64,000 bases of DNA from Methanosarcina sp. KYL-1. Its GTDB lineage: Archaea > Halobacteriota > Methanosarcinia > Methanosarcinales > Methanosarcinaceae. Positions 41,428-50,389 of this stretch are shown piece by piece (position 1 is the stretch's first letter; every line of letters begins with the position of its first letter). The position numbers were made by a program, and so were the translations under genes. The stretch spans positions 62,001 through 126,000 of the forward strand of contig NZ_VOUA01000001.1 in NCBI RefSeq assembly GCF_024372725.1. Reading direction: 5' to 3'. Below the pieces are notes generated by a model that saw only the letters and a program-made list of their open reading frames with translations, was not told the DNA's origin and did no database searches.

Positions 41428-42327
41428 ATGGAAACTAAAGAATCCGATGCTGAGTTTTCTGAAGCCGGGTTTTTGAATCAGGAGAAGGAAAACGGGATTT
41501 CCGGGCCTGAAAAAAAGGAGCTTTCCCCCAAAAAAAGGGATTCTACCTTAGATGATAGGTCGGATGAAGAATCCTTCGTATGCGAGGTGCCCCGTTACAG
41601 ACGTGGAGCAGACGGAGCTCGGGGCAGGAAAGCCGGAACCCCGGTTATCGAGGTCATCAATGTTAAAAAGAGCTACATGCTGGGAGGCCAGGAGGTCCCC
41701 ATCCTTAGCGACATCAACCTTACAGTCCTGGAAGGGGAGTTTCTTGCCATTATGGGCCCATCGGGTTCGGGGAAGAGTACGCTCATGAACCTCATAGGCT
41801 TCCTTGACAGGCCCACGGAAGGGAAGATAATAATTAAGGGCCTGGACATCAACAAACTTTCCGACAAGGAAGTTGCCCGGCTCAGGGGGCTTGAGATAGG
41901 TTTCATCTTCCAGACCTTCAACCTTATTCCACGTCTTACTGCTCTTGAAAACGTCGAGCTTCCCACCTACGCCAACTCAAGGAGCGGCGTAAATTCCCGT
42001 AAAAGGGCCGAAGAACTCCTTACATTGGTGGGGCTTGAAGACCGCATGCGCCACAAGCCTAGCGAGCTTTCGGGAGGTCAGTCCCAGAGGGTGGCAATCG
42101 CCAGGGCGCTTATAAACGACCCGACGATCCTTCTTGCTGATGAGCCTACAGGGAACCTGGATTCGAAAACCGGGTGTGAAATCCTGAACATGTTTACTAA
42201 ACTTAATGCTGAAGGCAGGACCATCGTGATGATCACACACGACCCCGAAATTGCAAAATATGCGGACAGGGTCGTGCTTGTAAAAGACGGATCAATTCAG
42301 AATAGTTCCGACCAAATCTCAGATTAA
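41428..42327 (+). CDS. ABC transporter ATP-binding protein (MacB/LolD type)
   Basis: A 299-residue ATPase. After an unusual ~75-residue charged N-terminal extension comes VIEVINVKKSYMLGGQEVPILSDINLTVLEGEFLAIMGPSGSGKSTLMN with Walker A, then the Q-loop IFQTFNLIPRLTALEN, the signature LSGGQSQRVAIARAL, Walker B ILLADEPTGNLD and the switch His MITHDPEI. The MacB/LolD type works with FtsX-fold permeases, two of which follow (43795 and 48025). Exported substrates could be peptides or lipoproteins. The N-terminal extension is unusual and has no recognised domain. Confidence 0.93.
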   Translation: METKESDAEFSEAGFLNQEKENGISGPEKKELSPKKRDSTLDDRSDEESFVCEVPRYRRGADGARGRKAGTPVIEVINVKKSYMLGGQEVPILSDINLTVLEGEFLAIMGPSGSGKSTLMNLIGFLDRPTEGKIIIKGLDINKLSDKEVARLRGLEIGFIFQTFNLIPRLTALENVELPTYANSRSGVNSRKRAEELLTLVGLEDRMRHKPSELSGGQSQRVAIARALINDPTILLADEPTGNLDSKTGCEILNMFTKLNAEGRTIVMITHDPEIAKYADRVVLVKDGSIQNSSDQISD

Positions 42328-42397
42328 ATCTCAGATTAAATCTCAGATTAAATCTCAGATTAAATCTCAGATTAAATCTCAGATTAAATCTCAGATT
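42314..42397. repeat. 12-bp tandem repeat
   Basis: Seven exact copies of AAATCTCAGATT begin inside the last codons of the ATPase gene and run into the spacer. The translation of the opposite strand gives a false FNLR repeat ORF. Confidence 0.9.
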
Positions 42398-42451
42398 AAA
42401 TTTCCGAATAATCAAGTCACTAACATTCAGGCTTACCAGGGTGAACTGAGA

Positions 42452-43705
42452 ATGACAAAAATGAAAAACCTGACAATTCCTTTTGTGCTGTCTTTGCTTT
42501 TGATTTCTTCTATTTTTGCGGCTCCTGCTTCTGCAGCTGTTGCGGGTGCAAACCTGAAAGTAACGATTATTGAAATAAACCCCTATCCTGCTCAGATAGG
42601 GCAGTACATGGACCTTACCATACAGGTGGAAAATGTCGGAAGGGACCGGGCGGATGACGTTTCCATAGAAGTTGTCCCGGAGTATCCTTTCTCCCTTGAT
42701 TCCCCTACAAACGCCGTGCAGAATGTAGGGGCTCTTGCTCCCGAGAAGGTTGCATCTAAAGAGTTCCATCTTTTCGTGGACAAAAACGCCCAGAAAGGGG
42801 TTCGCTCGATTGACATCCGGACCCAGGCGGACAGGGACAGCCCCTGGAGTAAGGAAACATTTGACATCAGGGTTGGCACCGAGACCTTTGACAGCAAAGG
42901 CACTGTAGAACTTGCGGAGATTGTCTCGGACCCCGGGGTCTTCATGCCCGGAGACAGGGGGACTGTCACCGTGACCCTCAAAAACACCGCAACGGCACCT
43001 ACGGTTACCATAGACGGAGAGGACTTCGATACCAATGCGAGAATTCAGGCTGCAACCCTGGTGCCTTTAACGGATGGAATAACAGTTACAGGTGTTCCTT
43101 TTAGTGAAATGGGTCTTCTGGGTCCGGGGGACAGTATTGACCTGACATTCAATGTCGAGGTTTCAGAAGAAGTAAGGGACGGGACGTACAACCTCGAACT
43201 TGCACTGGAAGGAAATTCCTTTGACTACAACAGCCGGAAGAACATCCCTCTTGATGTGGACTCTTCGAATGTGAAGGTGATCCCTTCCAAACCCTTAAAA
43301 CTGGTTAACGGCGAGGCAACCCTCGAGTTTGATGTGGCAAACACCCACCCCAACGAATTTAGCTCCGTGAGCATCAGGCCCGAGGCTGAAGGAGTTGAAT
43401 TCTATCCTCTGGAGTACTTTATAGGGCCAATGGACCCGGACGAACTTTTCACTATCGAGTTCGATGCCGTGACTGACGTGCCTGCAGGAGAAAATGGGGA
43501 TGCCTTGGAACCCATAAACCTCACCCTTTCCGCAAGTTACAGTAACGGCATTAACAAGCATGAAAACCTGGTAAGCAACCTTCCGCTCAGGAACGTCGTG
43601 GAGACTCAGGGAAGCAGTTCGACTTCTATAATAGTCGCTGTAATGCTTGTAGTCCTGGTTGCCGCCGGGGTGCTGATCTACAGAAAGAAAAAGCAAAGTA
43701 AGTGA
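42452..43705 (+). CDS. Membrane-anchored extracellular NEW3/CARDB-like protein (S-layer related)
   Basis: A 417-residue exported protein. The signal peptide ends at FAAPASAA near residue 27. Several beta-sandwich domains follow, of the NEW3/CARDB type found in COG1361 S-layer-like proteins: MDLTIQVENVGRDRADDVSIEVVPEYPF, RGTVTVTLKNTATAP, DLTFNVEVSEEVRDGTYNLELALEG and TLEFDVANTHPNEFSSVSIRPEAEG. A single C-terminal helix (TSIIVAVMLVVLVAAGVLIY) and a basic tail anchor it. It lies between the ATPase and the permease of the exporter, so it is probably the extracellular partner of the transporter. Confidence 0.85.
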   Translation: MTKMKNLTIPFVLSLLLISSIFAAPASAAVAGANLKVTIIEINPYPAQIGQYMDLTIQVENVGRDRADDVSIEVVPEYPFSLDSPTNAVQNVGALAPEKVASKEFHLFVDKNAQKGVRSIDIRTQADRDSPWSKETFDIRVGTETFDSKGTVELAEIVSDPGVFMPGDRGTVTVTLKNTATAPTVTIDGEDFDTNARIQAATLVPLTDGITVTGVPFSEMGLLGPGDSIDLTFNVEVSEEVRDGTYNLELALEGNSFDYNSRKNIPLDVDSSNVKVIPSKPLKLVNGEATLEFDVANTHPNEFSSVSIRPEAEGVEFYPLEYFIGPMDPDELFTIEFDAVTDVPAGENGDALEPINLTLSASYSNGINKHENLVSNLPLRNVVETQGSSSTSIIVAVMLVVLVAAGVLIYRKKKQSK

Positions 43706-43794
43706 TTTGCAGAAAGAAAAAGTAAAGCAAAAAATGAAAATGTTCGAAGGCCGGAAATATTCCGGCAGAGCTAATTTTTTCAGGGGTTTGAAAG

Positions 43795-45009
43795 ATGGTC
43801 CAGTTTAAACAGGCCTTCCGGATTGCTGTGGGAAGTATAGGCAGTGCCAAATTGCGCTCTGCCCTTACAACCCTGGGCATTGTAATCGGGATTGCGGCGG
43901 TAATCACCAATGCGTCCCTCGGGGCCAGTTTCAACCAGTTTTTCACTGATGAGGTTTCTTCCGTGGGCTCGAATTTCGTCATTGCGTACAGCAAGCAGCC
44001 CAACCTCTTCTTTGACAACGAGTATGAGCTTGTAAAGAACACTCCGGGAATTACCGGGGTTTCCCCGCGGAAATGGATGAGCGGGGAACTCAGTTACCTT
44101 TCAGAAACAAAAAACGTGGACATTGCCGGGGTCAGTGAAGACTTCCGGGAAATCCAGAACCTTCAGCTTGAGGAGGGAAGTTTTCTCACTGACAAGGACA
44201 GCTATTCCGCAGTGCTCGGGTATGACCTGGCTAATGAGGAGTTTGACCGGAAGATCTCCGACAGGGGCACCGTGGATCTCGCTTTTCGGCTTGAAGACGG
44301 AAGCGTTGTGAGAAAAACCTTTAAGGTAAAGGGAATTCTTGAGAATTCAAAGGAGACGATCATCGGTGGGAACGGTGATACTGATTCTATGGTCTTCATC
44401 CCGGTTTCCACCATGAACGAAATGCTCGGGGAAAAAGACTACGGGGCTTTTTTTGCCATGGCAAGCAGCCCGGAAAGTGTCAGTGAAGTCTCGGATGAGG
44501 TGGATGAGCGGCTCGCCAGAAACTTCGGGATTCCCAGGCGAGACCTTGAAGATGAGGATGCAAAGCCCTACGGGGTTGTCGATCAGGCCGAAATCCTTGA
44601 ACAGACCGGGCAGATGGGAGACGCTCTCGGTTCTTTCCTCCTCGCCGTGGCCCTGATCTCCCTTCTTGTGGGTTCTATCGGGATTATGAACATCATGCTT
44701 GTCACTGTCACGGAACGCACCCGGGAAGTTGGGATCCTGAAATCCCTGGGGTATACCAATTCCGGAGTCCTTTCCCTTTTCCTCCTGGAATCCGTCCTTG
44801 TCAGCCTTTTCGGTGGCATCCTGGGCACAATGCTGGGAGGGCTCGGGGCATATGCCCTGGAAACGGCCCTGAAACTTCCGCCTGTTTTCCCTTTCAGGTT
44901 GATTGAGATAGGATTCCTGGTCTCGGTCCTTGTGGGAGTGGTTGCAGGCGTCTACCCTGCACGGAAAGCGGCAAGAATGAACCCTGTAGACGCTTTAAGG
45001 TACGAATAA
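43795..45009 (+). CDS. ABC transporter permease (MacB/FtsX type)
   Basis: A 404-residue permease. The N-terminal helix is AKLRSALTTLGIVIGIAAVI, then a large outside MacB periplasmic core domain, with three C-terminal helices that contain LVGSIGIMNIMLVTVTERTREVGILKSLGYTNSGVLSLFLLES, LVSLFGGILGTMLGG and GFLVSVLVGVVAGVYPARKAARMNPVDALRYE. It pairs with the ATPase at 41428. It is ~55% identical to the permease at 48025, on the other side of the histidine kinase. The start has AGGGGTTTGAAAG before the ATG. Confidence 0.93.
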   Translation: MVQFKQAFRIAVGSIGSAKLRSALTTLGIVIGIAAVITNASLGASFNQFFTDEVSSVGSNFVIAYSKQPNLFFDNEYELVKNTPGITGVSPRKWMSGELSYLSETKNVDIAGVSEDFREIQNLQLEEGSFLTDKDSYSAVLGYDLANEEFDRKISDRGTVDLAFRLEDGSVVRKTFKVKGILENSKETIIGGNGDTDSMVFIPVSTMNEMLGEKDYGAFFAMASSPESVSEVSDEVDERLARNFGIPRRDLEDEDAKPYGVVDQAEILEQTGQMGDALGSFLLAVALISLLVGSIGIMNIMLVTVTERTREVGILKSLGYTNSGVLSLFLLESVLVSLFGGILGTMLGGLGAYALETALKLPPVFPFRLIEIGFLVSVLVGVVAGVYPARKAARMNPVDALRYE

Positions 45010-45246
45010 ATCCTGCAGGTGTGAATAAGTCATATATAATAACAGGTCAGGCATCAGGGCCTGGCCCCTGGAATGTTGCTCTCCGCCCTTCCTTTTCGTC
45101 CCTTCCTTTTCTTATGAAGGTGAGGATGGGGAGTCCGGTCGGCTGCCCGGGATTCCCGTACTCTTTTTCTGCATATCGGGCCGGGATTCAGGTCCTAATG
45201 GCCGTGAATTCCCTATTCCTTTTTCTTCTTTCCGGAAGGGGGGACC

Positions 45247-47397
45247 TCACGCTTTACGGCCTGGTGCAGGATCTTTTTCTTTCTCCAAATGTGCAAAGTC
45301 CTGCATTTTTTCAGGGATAGTTACGGTAAACGTGCTTCCTTTACCCGGCTCGGAGTCAACCCTGATCTCGCCGCCGTGAAGATCTACAAAATTTTTTACA
45401 ATGTATAACCCAAGGCCCACTCCTTCATATTCTTTCGCAGAGGAGGAGTCTTCCTGTACAAAGGGATGGAATACCTTTTCCTGGTTTTCTCTGGATATTC
45501 CTATTCCGTTGTCAGTAACTACAATCTCAAGCATGCCATCTTTTTTGCACGCACTCACAGTGACAAGTCCCTTTTTGGGAGTGAATTTTATGGCGTTGCT
45601 CAAGAGGTTGTAAAGAATCTGCTTGAATTTTGCCCTGTCGGCCCAAATGCTTCCGGGCGCCGGGTCGAGCCTGGTTTTTATTGCAATTTTTTTGTTGGAC
45701 GCGAAGGGGATAAGGGCCAGCCGTACCTCGTCGACAAGGTCGGCAACGTCCACTTCTTCATAGTTCAGGTAATCCTCTCCGGCTTCGAGCCTGGAGATGT
45801 CCAGAAGGTTGTTGATAATCTCAAGCAGGTGTTTTCCGCTTCTCAGGATGTTGTTTACGTACTGTGATTGTTTTGTGTTCAGCGTTCCGAAAGTCCCTTC
45901 CAGCAGCAGGTCTGAAAAACCTATGACAGAGTTGAGGGGGGTCCGCAGTTCGTGACTCATGTTGGCTATGAACCCATCTTTGATCCTGTTGGCTGCTTCG
46001 GCATCTTTTTTTGCCTTGAGGAGGGTTTTTTCGAATTCCTTCTGTTCATTTATGTCCCAGACAATCCCGAGCAGCACGGAATCTTCTTCCGAAGGCCCTT
46101 TGAGGACGACTTTATTAAATATTACCCTGTGAATTGTGCCGTCAGGGTATCCCATGGAGGCTTCGTACACTTCTTTTCCACGCTTTTTGATCAGTTCCAG
46201 ATCCCTTAAATGGTGCTTCTCATGGATTTCCCGTTGGCCGAATTCGCACATAGTCTTTCCGATAATCTCCTCTTTCTTTTTCCCCATTAGCTTTTCAAAA
46301 GCCAGGTTGCAGCCTATGTACTTCCCTTTCTCGTCCTTGTAATAAACAGGAGTCGGAATGGCATCGACCATGTTTTGCAGGAAATTCATCTTTTCTTGCT
46401 GCAGGGCTTCCATTTTTTTCCTTTCGGAAATGTCCCTGGCAAAGGAAAGTATTGCCTGCTTTCCTTCATATTCTATTATTCGGTTGCTGACTTCACAGGG
46501 GATGACTGTGCCGTCCTTATGGAGACACTCGATAACGAATACCGCATTTCCGGCCTGGCGTATCAGTTCCCTGTGCTCTTTGATTTTTTCCTGGTATTCC
46601 GGGGTTTTTAATTTCCATATGGGCATTTGCATAATTTCTTCGCGGGTGTACCCCAGGGTTCTGCAGGTGATCTCGTTTGCTTCCAGAATGTTGTTTTCCA
46701 GGTCAAAAATGACGATTGCATCGTTGGAATGGTCGAATAAGTTCCTGAACTTTTCTTCCGAACTTTTAAGATTTTCTCCATTCTGTCCGATATATCCCCA
46801 CTTTCCCCTTCTTTTGATTATGGCAGCCTCGCTCCTTTCCATAAGGTCAAGAAGTTCGGAAGCTGAGAGCTTTTCCAGGGCCAGTGTGCAGAGGACAAGG
46901 GGGCTTTTTTCCGAATCTAACTTTTTGAGGGCTTTCCTGCATTTTTCAAGGCCTTGCATCAGGGAGCTTCCGGGCTTTTCACTGGCAGGGCTGCTTTTTT
47001 CAAGCTCAAGATTGGTCCGGAATCCTGTAAACCCGTCGGAAAGGGCTTTTTTATACCCGGTTTCTGCGGTTTCCGCCACTTCTGATGCAAGCAAAGCCGC
47101 ATCTCCGGGGAGGGGCTTTGCAGGCAGAAACTCAAGCTGGGTTGACAGAAGCCCGGGCTCAATATCCACTCCCGAATTTTCGAGTTCTTTTTTTGCTCTG
47201 TCAGCAGGCAGGGTATTGCCTGTAACCCATAAGCAGCGTTCTCCCTTTTCAATACCTTCCTTAAAATAGGCAACAAGTAGTTCGGTCAGCTCTTCGGCCC
47301 CGCTGTAGACGGCAGTTACCTGGGGGCTACGCGAGGTTTTTGAAAAAAGGCCGGTATCAATTTTTATATTTTTTTCCTGAATTTTTTCCCCCTCCAT
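45247..47397 (-). CDS. MEDS-PAS-PAS sensor histidine kinase
   Basis: A ~716-residue sensor. The N-terminal MEDS domain (methanogen/methylotroph DcmR sensory domain) reads TAVYSGAEELTELLVAYFKEGIEKGERCLWVTGNTLPADRAKKELEN and runs to ~residue 180. Two PAS domains follow: EEKFRNLFDHSNDAIVIFDLENNILEANEITCRTLGYTREEIM and NMVDAIPTPVYYKDEKGKYIGCNLAFEKLMGK. HisKA contains FIANMSHELRTPLNSVIGFSDLL with the phospho-His; HATPase has LYNLLSNAIKFT, VVTDNGIGIS and GVGLGLYIVK. No membrane segment was seen, so it is probably cytoplasmic. It lies between two exporter permeases, reading the other way. The start is uncertain (47397 ATG or 47430 TTG). Confidence 0.9.
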   Translation of the reverse strand: MEGEKIQEKNIKIDTGLFSKTSRSPQVTAVYSGAEELTELLVAYFKEGIEKGERCLWVTGNTLPADRAKKELENSGVDIEPGLLSTQLEFLPAKPLPGDAALLASEVAETAETGYKKALSDGFTGFRTNLELEKSSPASEKPGSSLMQGLEKCRKALKKLDSEKSPLVLCTLALEKLSASELLDLMERSEAAIIKRRGKWGYIGQNGENLKSSEEKFRNLFDHSNDAIVIFDLENNILEANEITCRTLGYTREEIMQMPIWKLKTPEYQEKIKEHRELIRQAGNAVFVIECLHKDGTVIPCEVSNRIIEYEGKQAILSFARDISERKKMEALQQEKMNFLQNMVDAIPTPVYYKDEKGKYIGCNLAFEKLMGKKKEEIIGKTMCEFGQREIHEKHHLRDLELIKKRGKEVYEASMGYPDGTIHRVIFNKVVLKGPSEEDSVLLGIVWDINEQKEFEKTLLKAKKDAEAANRIKDGFIANMSHELRTPLNSVIGFSDLLLEGTFGTLNTKQSQYVNNILRSGKHLLEIINNLLDISRLEAGEDYLNYEEVDVADLVDEVRLALIPFASNKKIAIKTRLDPAPGSIWADRAKFKQILYNLLSNAIKFTPKKGLVTVSACKKDGMLEIVVTDNGIGISRENQEKVFHPFVQEDSSSAKEYEGVGLGLYIVKNFVDLHGGEIRVDSEPGKGSTFTVTIPEKMQDFAHLEKEKDPAPGRKA

Positions 47398-47430
47398 ACA
47401 TTTTGCAACCAGTCCTATTTTAATAAACAA

Positions 47431-48024
47431 AAACTGGGTGACAGGGTTAGATTTGGTATAAAGGAAAATCTGGAGTAATTTTGAAGCCTTATTAACTTTC
47501 GATTTATTTTATAATTATCTCTTACATATTTGTATTATTTTCCATACCTTGGTTTTTCTATATACTCCCCAACATATATAAGAAATATTCTAATTTACGA
47601 TGTTTCACTGGGGCCGGAAGCTTCCTGTGGCATAAACTGTCCAGGAATCCCTCCTATTAGGGGTTTCATATTTAGGGTACAAAAGGAACCGATGTCAATA
47701 AATTTCTTTGAGATCTTACTTTTTATATATCTAATACATTATAGTTTTATAGGATCTCAGGGGAATGCAGTTCTGCTGCAGGGGCGAAGAATGAGGGTTT
47801 CAATCAGTATCATATGCTATAACTACTTCCGGAAGCTTTAGGTTTCCTTCTCTCCTTCTTGATAAATCCCTGCTTGAAAAAGCCGGGGTTTCGGTAACAA
47901 GTTCATCTGCAAAAGGTGGGGTTTCGGTAACAAGTTCATCTATAAGGAGGGGCTCCGGCAATAAGTTCATCTGCAAAAGATGGGGCTTCTTGAAAAAAGC
48001 CATCCGGGGGAGGTGGAGGTTCTT
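47431..48024. repeat. Spacer with ~40-bp imperfect repeats
   Basis: A ~590-base spacer. At 47880-47990 three degraded copies of a unit such as GGGGTTTCGGTAACAAGTTC with ATCTGCAAAAGG lie just before the second permease. No gene is seen. AT-rich sequence at 47480-47600 and 47700-47760 may hold divergent promoters. Confidence 0.55.
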
Positions 48025-49239
48025 GTGTTGAGGCTCAGGGAGGCTGTCAAAATCTCTCTCGGGAGCATATGGAGCTCAAAGCTTCGCTCGGGCCTGACAA
48101 CCCTCGGGATCATAATCGGGATTGCAGCTGTAGTTGCAAACGTCTCCCTGGGGGAGAGTTTCAACGTCTATTTTGCGGAGGAGATCAATGCCCAGGGATC
48201 TAATTTCATTATTATTTACAGTCAGGAACCTAACCTCTTTTACACCGATGAGCTTGAACTAATTGATAAAACCCCTGGAGTTAGCGGGGTTTCTCCTATA
48301 AAAGAGCAGTTGGGAGAGGTAACTTACTTTTCACAGACTAAAAACATCAATGTTGTGGGAGTAACCGGGGACTACGAGGATACTGCCAACATCATTATGG
48401 AAGAAGGCAGCTTCATAAGTGACCAGGATACTTTTTCTGCGGCTATCGGGTCCGAGGTGGCAAATGAAAAATTCAACAGGAATATTTCCACCCGCAGCAC
48501 CATAAATGTTTCCTTTCGTCTTGAAGGAGGCAGAATTGTGACCCGGAAGTTCAAGGTAAAAGGTATTATTGAAAGCCCCGGTGTCTCTTTTGTAGGAGGG
48601 GGGATTGACCGGGATGTGAGCATTTTTATCCCGGTTTCCACCATCAACCAGATGCTCGAGGAAGATGATTTCTCGGCTTTCTTTGCAATGTCTGACAGTC
48701 TCGATGACCTTGAAGAAGTCTCGGATGAGGTGGATAAAAGGCTTGCCCGGAACTTCGGGGTCTCGTCCAGAGACCTGGAAGACGAGGACGCAAAACCCTA
48801 CCGGATCTTCAATCAGGCAGATGTCCTTGAGCAGACCAATCAGCTTGCAGATACCCTGCGGAATTTCCTGGTTGCAGTGGCCCTGATCTCCTTGCTTGTG
48901 GGGTCCATCGGGATCATGAACATCATGCTGGTTACTGTTACGGAGCGCACCCGGGAAATAGGGATCATGAAGGCGCTTGGTTATTCAGGTGCCGATATTC
49001 TTTTGCTCTTTCTGATTGAATCCGTTATTCTCAGCCTCTTCGGAGGTCTTCTGGGGGTAGGGGTGGGGATCGGAGGGGCTTATGCCGTCACAAACTTCCT
49101 GAACCTGCCCTTCCTGTTTTCCCCTTACATCTTTGAGGCCGGGTTCCTGGTTGCGATAATCGTGGGTGTTGCCGCAGGGGTTTATCCCGCAAACAAAGCA
49201 GCTAAAATGGCTCCTGTGGATGCTTTGAGGTACGAATGA
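48025..49239 (+). CDS. ABC transporter permease (MacB/FtsX type), second copy
   Basis: A ~404-residue paralogue of the permease at 43795. I place the start at the GTG at 48025 (GGAGGTGGAGG upstream), which aligns with the N-terminus of the paralogue; a longer frame from 47980 enters the repeat region. It has SKLRSGLTTLGIIIGIAAVV, the MacB core, and SLLVGSIGIMNIMLVTVTERTREIGIMKALGYSGADILLLFLIES, then AGVYPANKAAKMAPVDALRYE. No ATPase gene is adjacent, so it may share the ATPase at 41428. The outside domains of the two differ, which may give two substrate specificities or a heterodimer. Confidence 0.92.
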   Translation: MLRLREAVKISLGSIWSSKLRSGLTTLGIIIGIAAVVANVSLGESFNVYFAEEINAQGSNFIIIYSQEPNLFYTDELELIDKTPGVSGVSPIKEQLGEVTYFSQTKNINVVGVTGDYEDTANIIMEEGSFISDQDTFSAAIGSEVANEKFNRNISTRSTINVSFRLEGGRIVTRKFKVKGIIESPGVSFVGGGIDRDVSIFIPVSTINQMLEEDDFSAFFAMSDSLDDLEEVSDEVDKRLARNFGVSSRDLEDEDAKPYRIFNQADVLEQTNQLADTLRNFLVAVALISLLVGSIGIMNIMLVTVTERTREIGIMKALGYSGADILLLFLIESVILSLFGGLLGVGVGIGGAYAVTNFLNLPFLFSPYIFEAGFLVAIIVGVAAGVYPANKAAKMAPVDALRYE

Positions 49240-49571
49240 CTTGCCCCTGACGGTTCAGGCAGGTGGCCGTTCAGGTTTTTTCTTCCCCCCTGCCCTGTTT
49301 TTGCTCTCCTTCTCTTCTTTGCTTCCATATATTTTTCTTCTACAACACTATTTTTATGCCCTGATTATTTGAGGGCATTTATATTCTGCAGAATTATATC
49401 TTAATTTATATATCCTTAAAAACCGGAATACTAATTATGGTCCGGGGGACATACAGGTTATGAGAATAATCTTTCATTGTGTTTCTTCGGCCCATTCGCT
49501 GCCCGGAGATCACAGAACTTCAGGTCAGAATTTTCGTTTATGGAACCTTTAAGGAGGATGAGAGGACGGAC

Positions 49572-50222
49572 GTGACGGACACAACGGGCATAGTTATTAA
49601 AAAAGCCATAGGAGCCAGGAGTTTCCTTTACCCAATGCCCACAACCCTTGTGGGGGCCAATGTGAACGGGAAGCCGAATTACCTGACCATTGCATTTTGC
49701 GGGATCGTGCAGGCAAGCCCTCCCATGATTGCGGTGACCCTTGGGAAAATGCACTACACAAACGAAGGGATCAGGGAAAACCGCTGCTTCAGCGTGAATA
49801 TCCCTTCGCGGCACATGGTGGAACTTACGGATTACTGCGGGATCGTCTCAGGGAAAAAGGTGGACAAAAGCGGGTTTTTCGAAACTTTCTACGGAAAACT
49901 GGAATCCGCCCCGATGATCCGGGAATGCCCTGTAAACCTCGAGTGCAAACTGGTTGATACCCTGGACTTCGGGGGGACAAACGAGGTCTTCATCGGGGAG
50001 ATCGTAGAGAGTTATGCCGAAGAGCACTACCTCTGCAACGGCATCCCTGACATCGAAAAGATCGAGCCTATAGTATTCTCCATGTACGACAACAACTACT
50101 GGGGAGTGGGCGCTCACCTGGGAAAAGCCTGGTGCATAGGTAAAAAACTCGGCGAAACCAGAACCGAAGAAAAGAATGAAAATGATGAACAGAAGGCAAA
50201 AAATCTTCTTTGCAAATGTTAA
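49572..50222 (+). CDS. Flavin reductase-like FMN-binding protein (flavoredoxin family)
   Basis: A ~216-residue flavoprotein: IGARSFLYPMPTTLVGANVNGKPNYLTIAFCGIVQASPPMIAVTLGKMHYTNEGIRENRCFSVNIPSR is the FMN-binding domain, followed by DYCGIVSGKKVDKSGFFETFYG and VFIGEIVESYAEE. Such proteins carry FMN and act as small electron carriers or flavin reductases. The start is uncertain: the GTG at 49572, near GAGGACGG, fits the usual length, while the frame is open from 49479. The C-terminal ~25 residues are charged and end in LLCKC. Confidence 0.85.
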   Translation: MTDTTGIVIKKAIGARSFLYPMPTTLVGANVNGKPNYLTIAFCGIVQASPPMIAVTLGKMHYTNEGIRENRCFSVNIPSRHMVELTDYCGIVSGKKVDKSGFFETFYGKLESAPMIRECPVNLECKLVDTLDFGGTNEVFIGEIVESYAEEHYLCNGIPDIEKIEPIVFSMYDNNYWGVGAHLGKAWCIGKKLGETRTEEKNENDEQKAKNLLCKC

Positions 50223-50238
50223 ATCCTCGTCAGATTTA

Positions 50239-50295
50239 TGTGCAGAAGTAATTCGGATTGGTAGGATGTATGTGCAGAAATAATTCAGATTGGTA
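50239..50295. repeat. Direct repeat, 32-bp period
   Basis: Two copies of a ~25-base unit beginning TGTGCAGAARTAATTC and GGATTGGTA or AGATTGGTA, in the spacer between the two flavoprotein genes. Confidence 0.75.
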
Positions 50296-50389
50296 TGGCC
50301 CGGATGCATTTGGATAAAATTTCTGATATTTCTTGGATGTGTGAGCAAGGGGAGTTGTGTGTTCAGGGAGAGTTTTAAGGGGGAATTTG

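Noticed and set aside
42233-42769. Minus-strand ORF with repeated FNLR units
   Set aside because: It is the reverse translation of the 12-bp tandem repeat plus antisense of the ATPase and NEW3-like genes.
45021-45320. 99-codon ORF between permease 1 and the kinase
   Set aside because: No Shine-Dalgarno and no family features; it overlaps the 3' end of the kinase gene.
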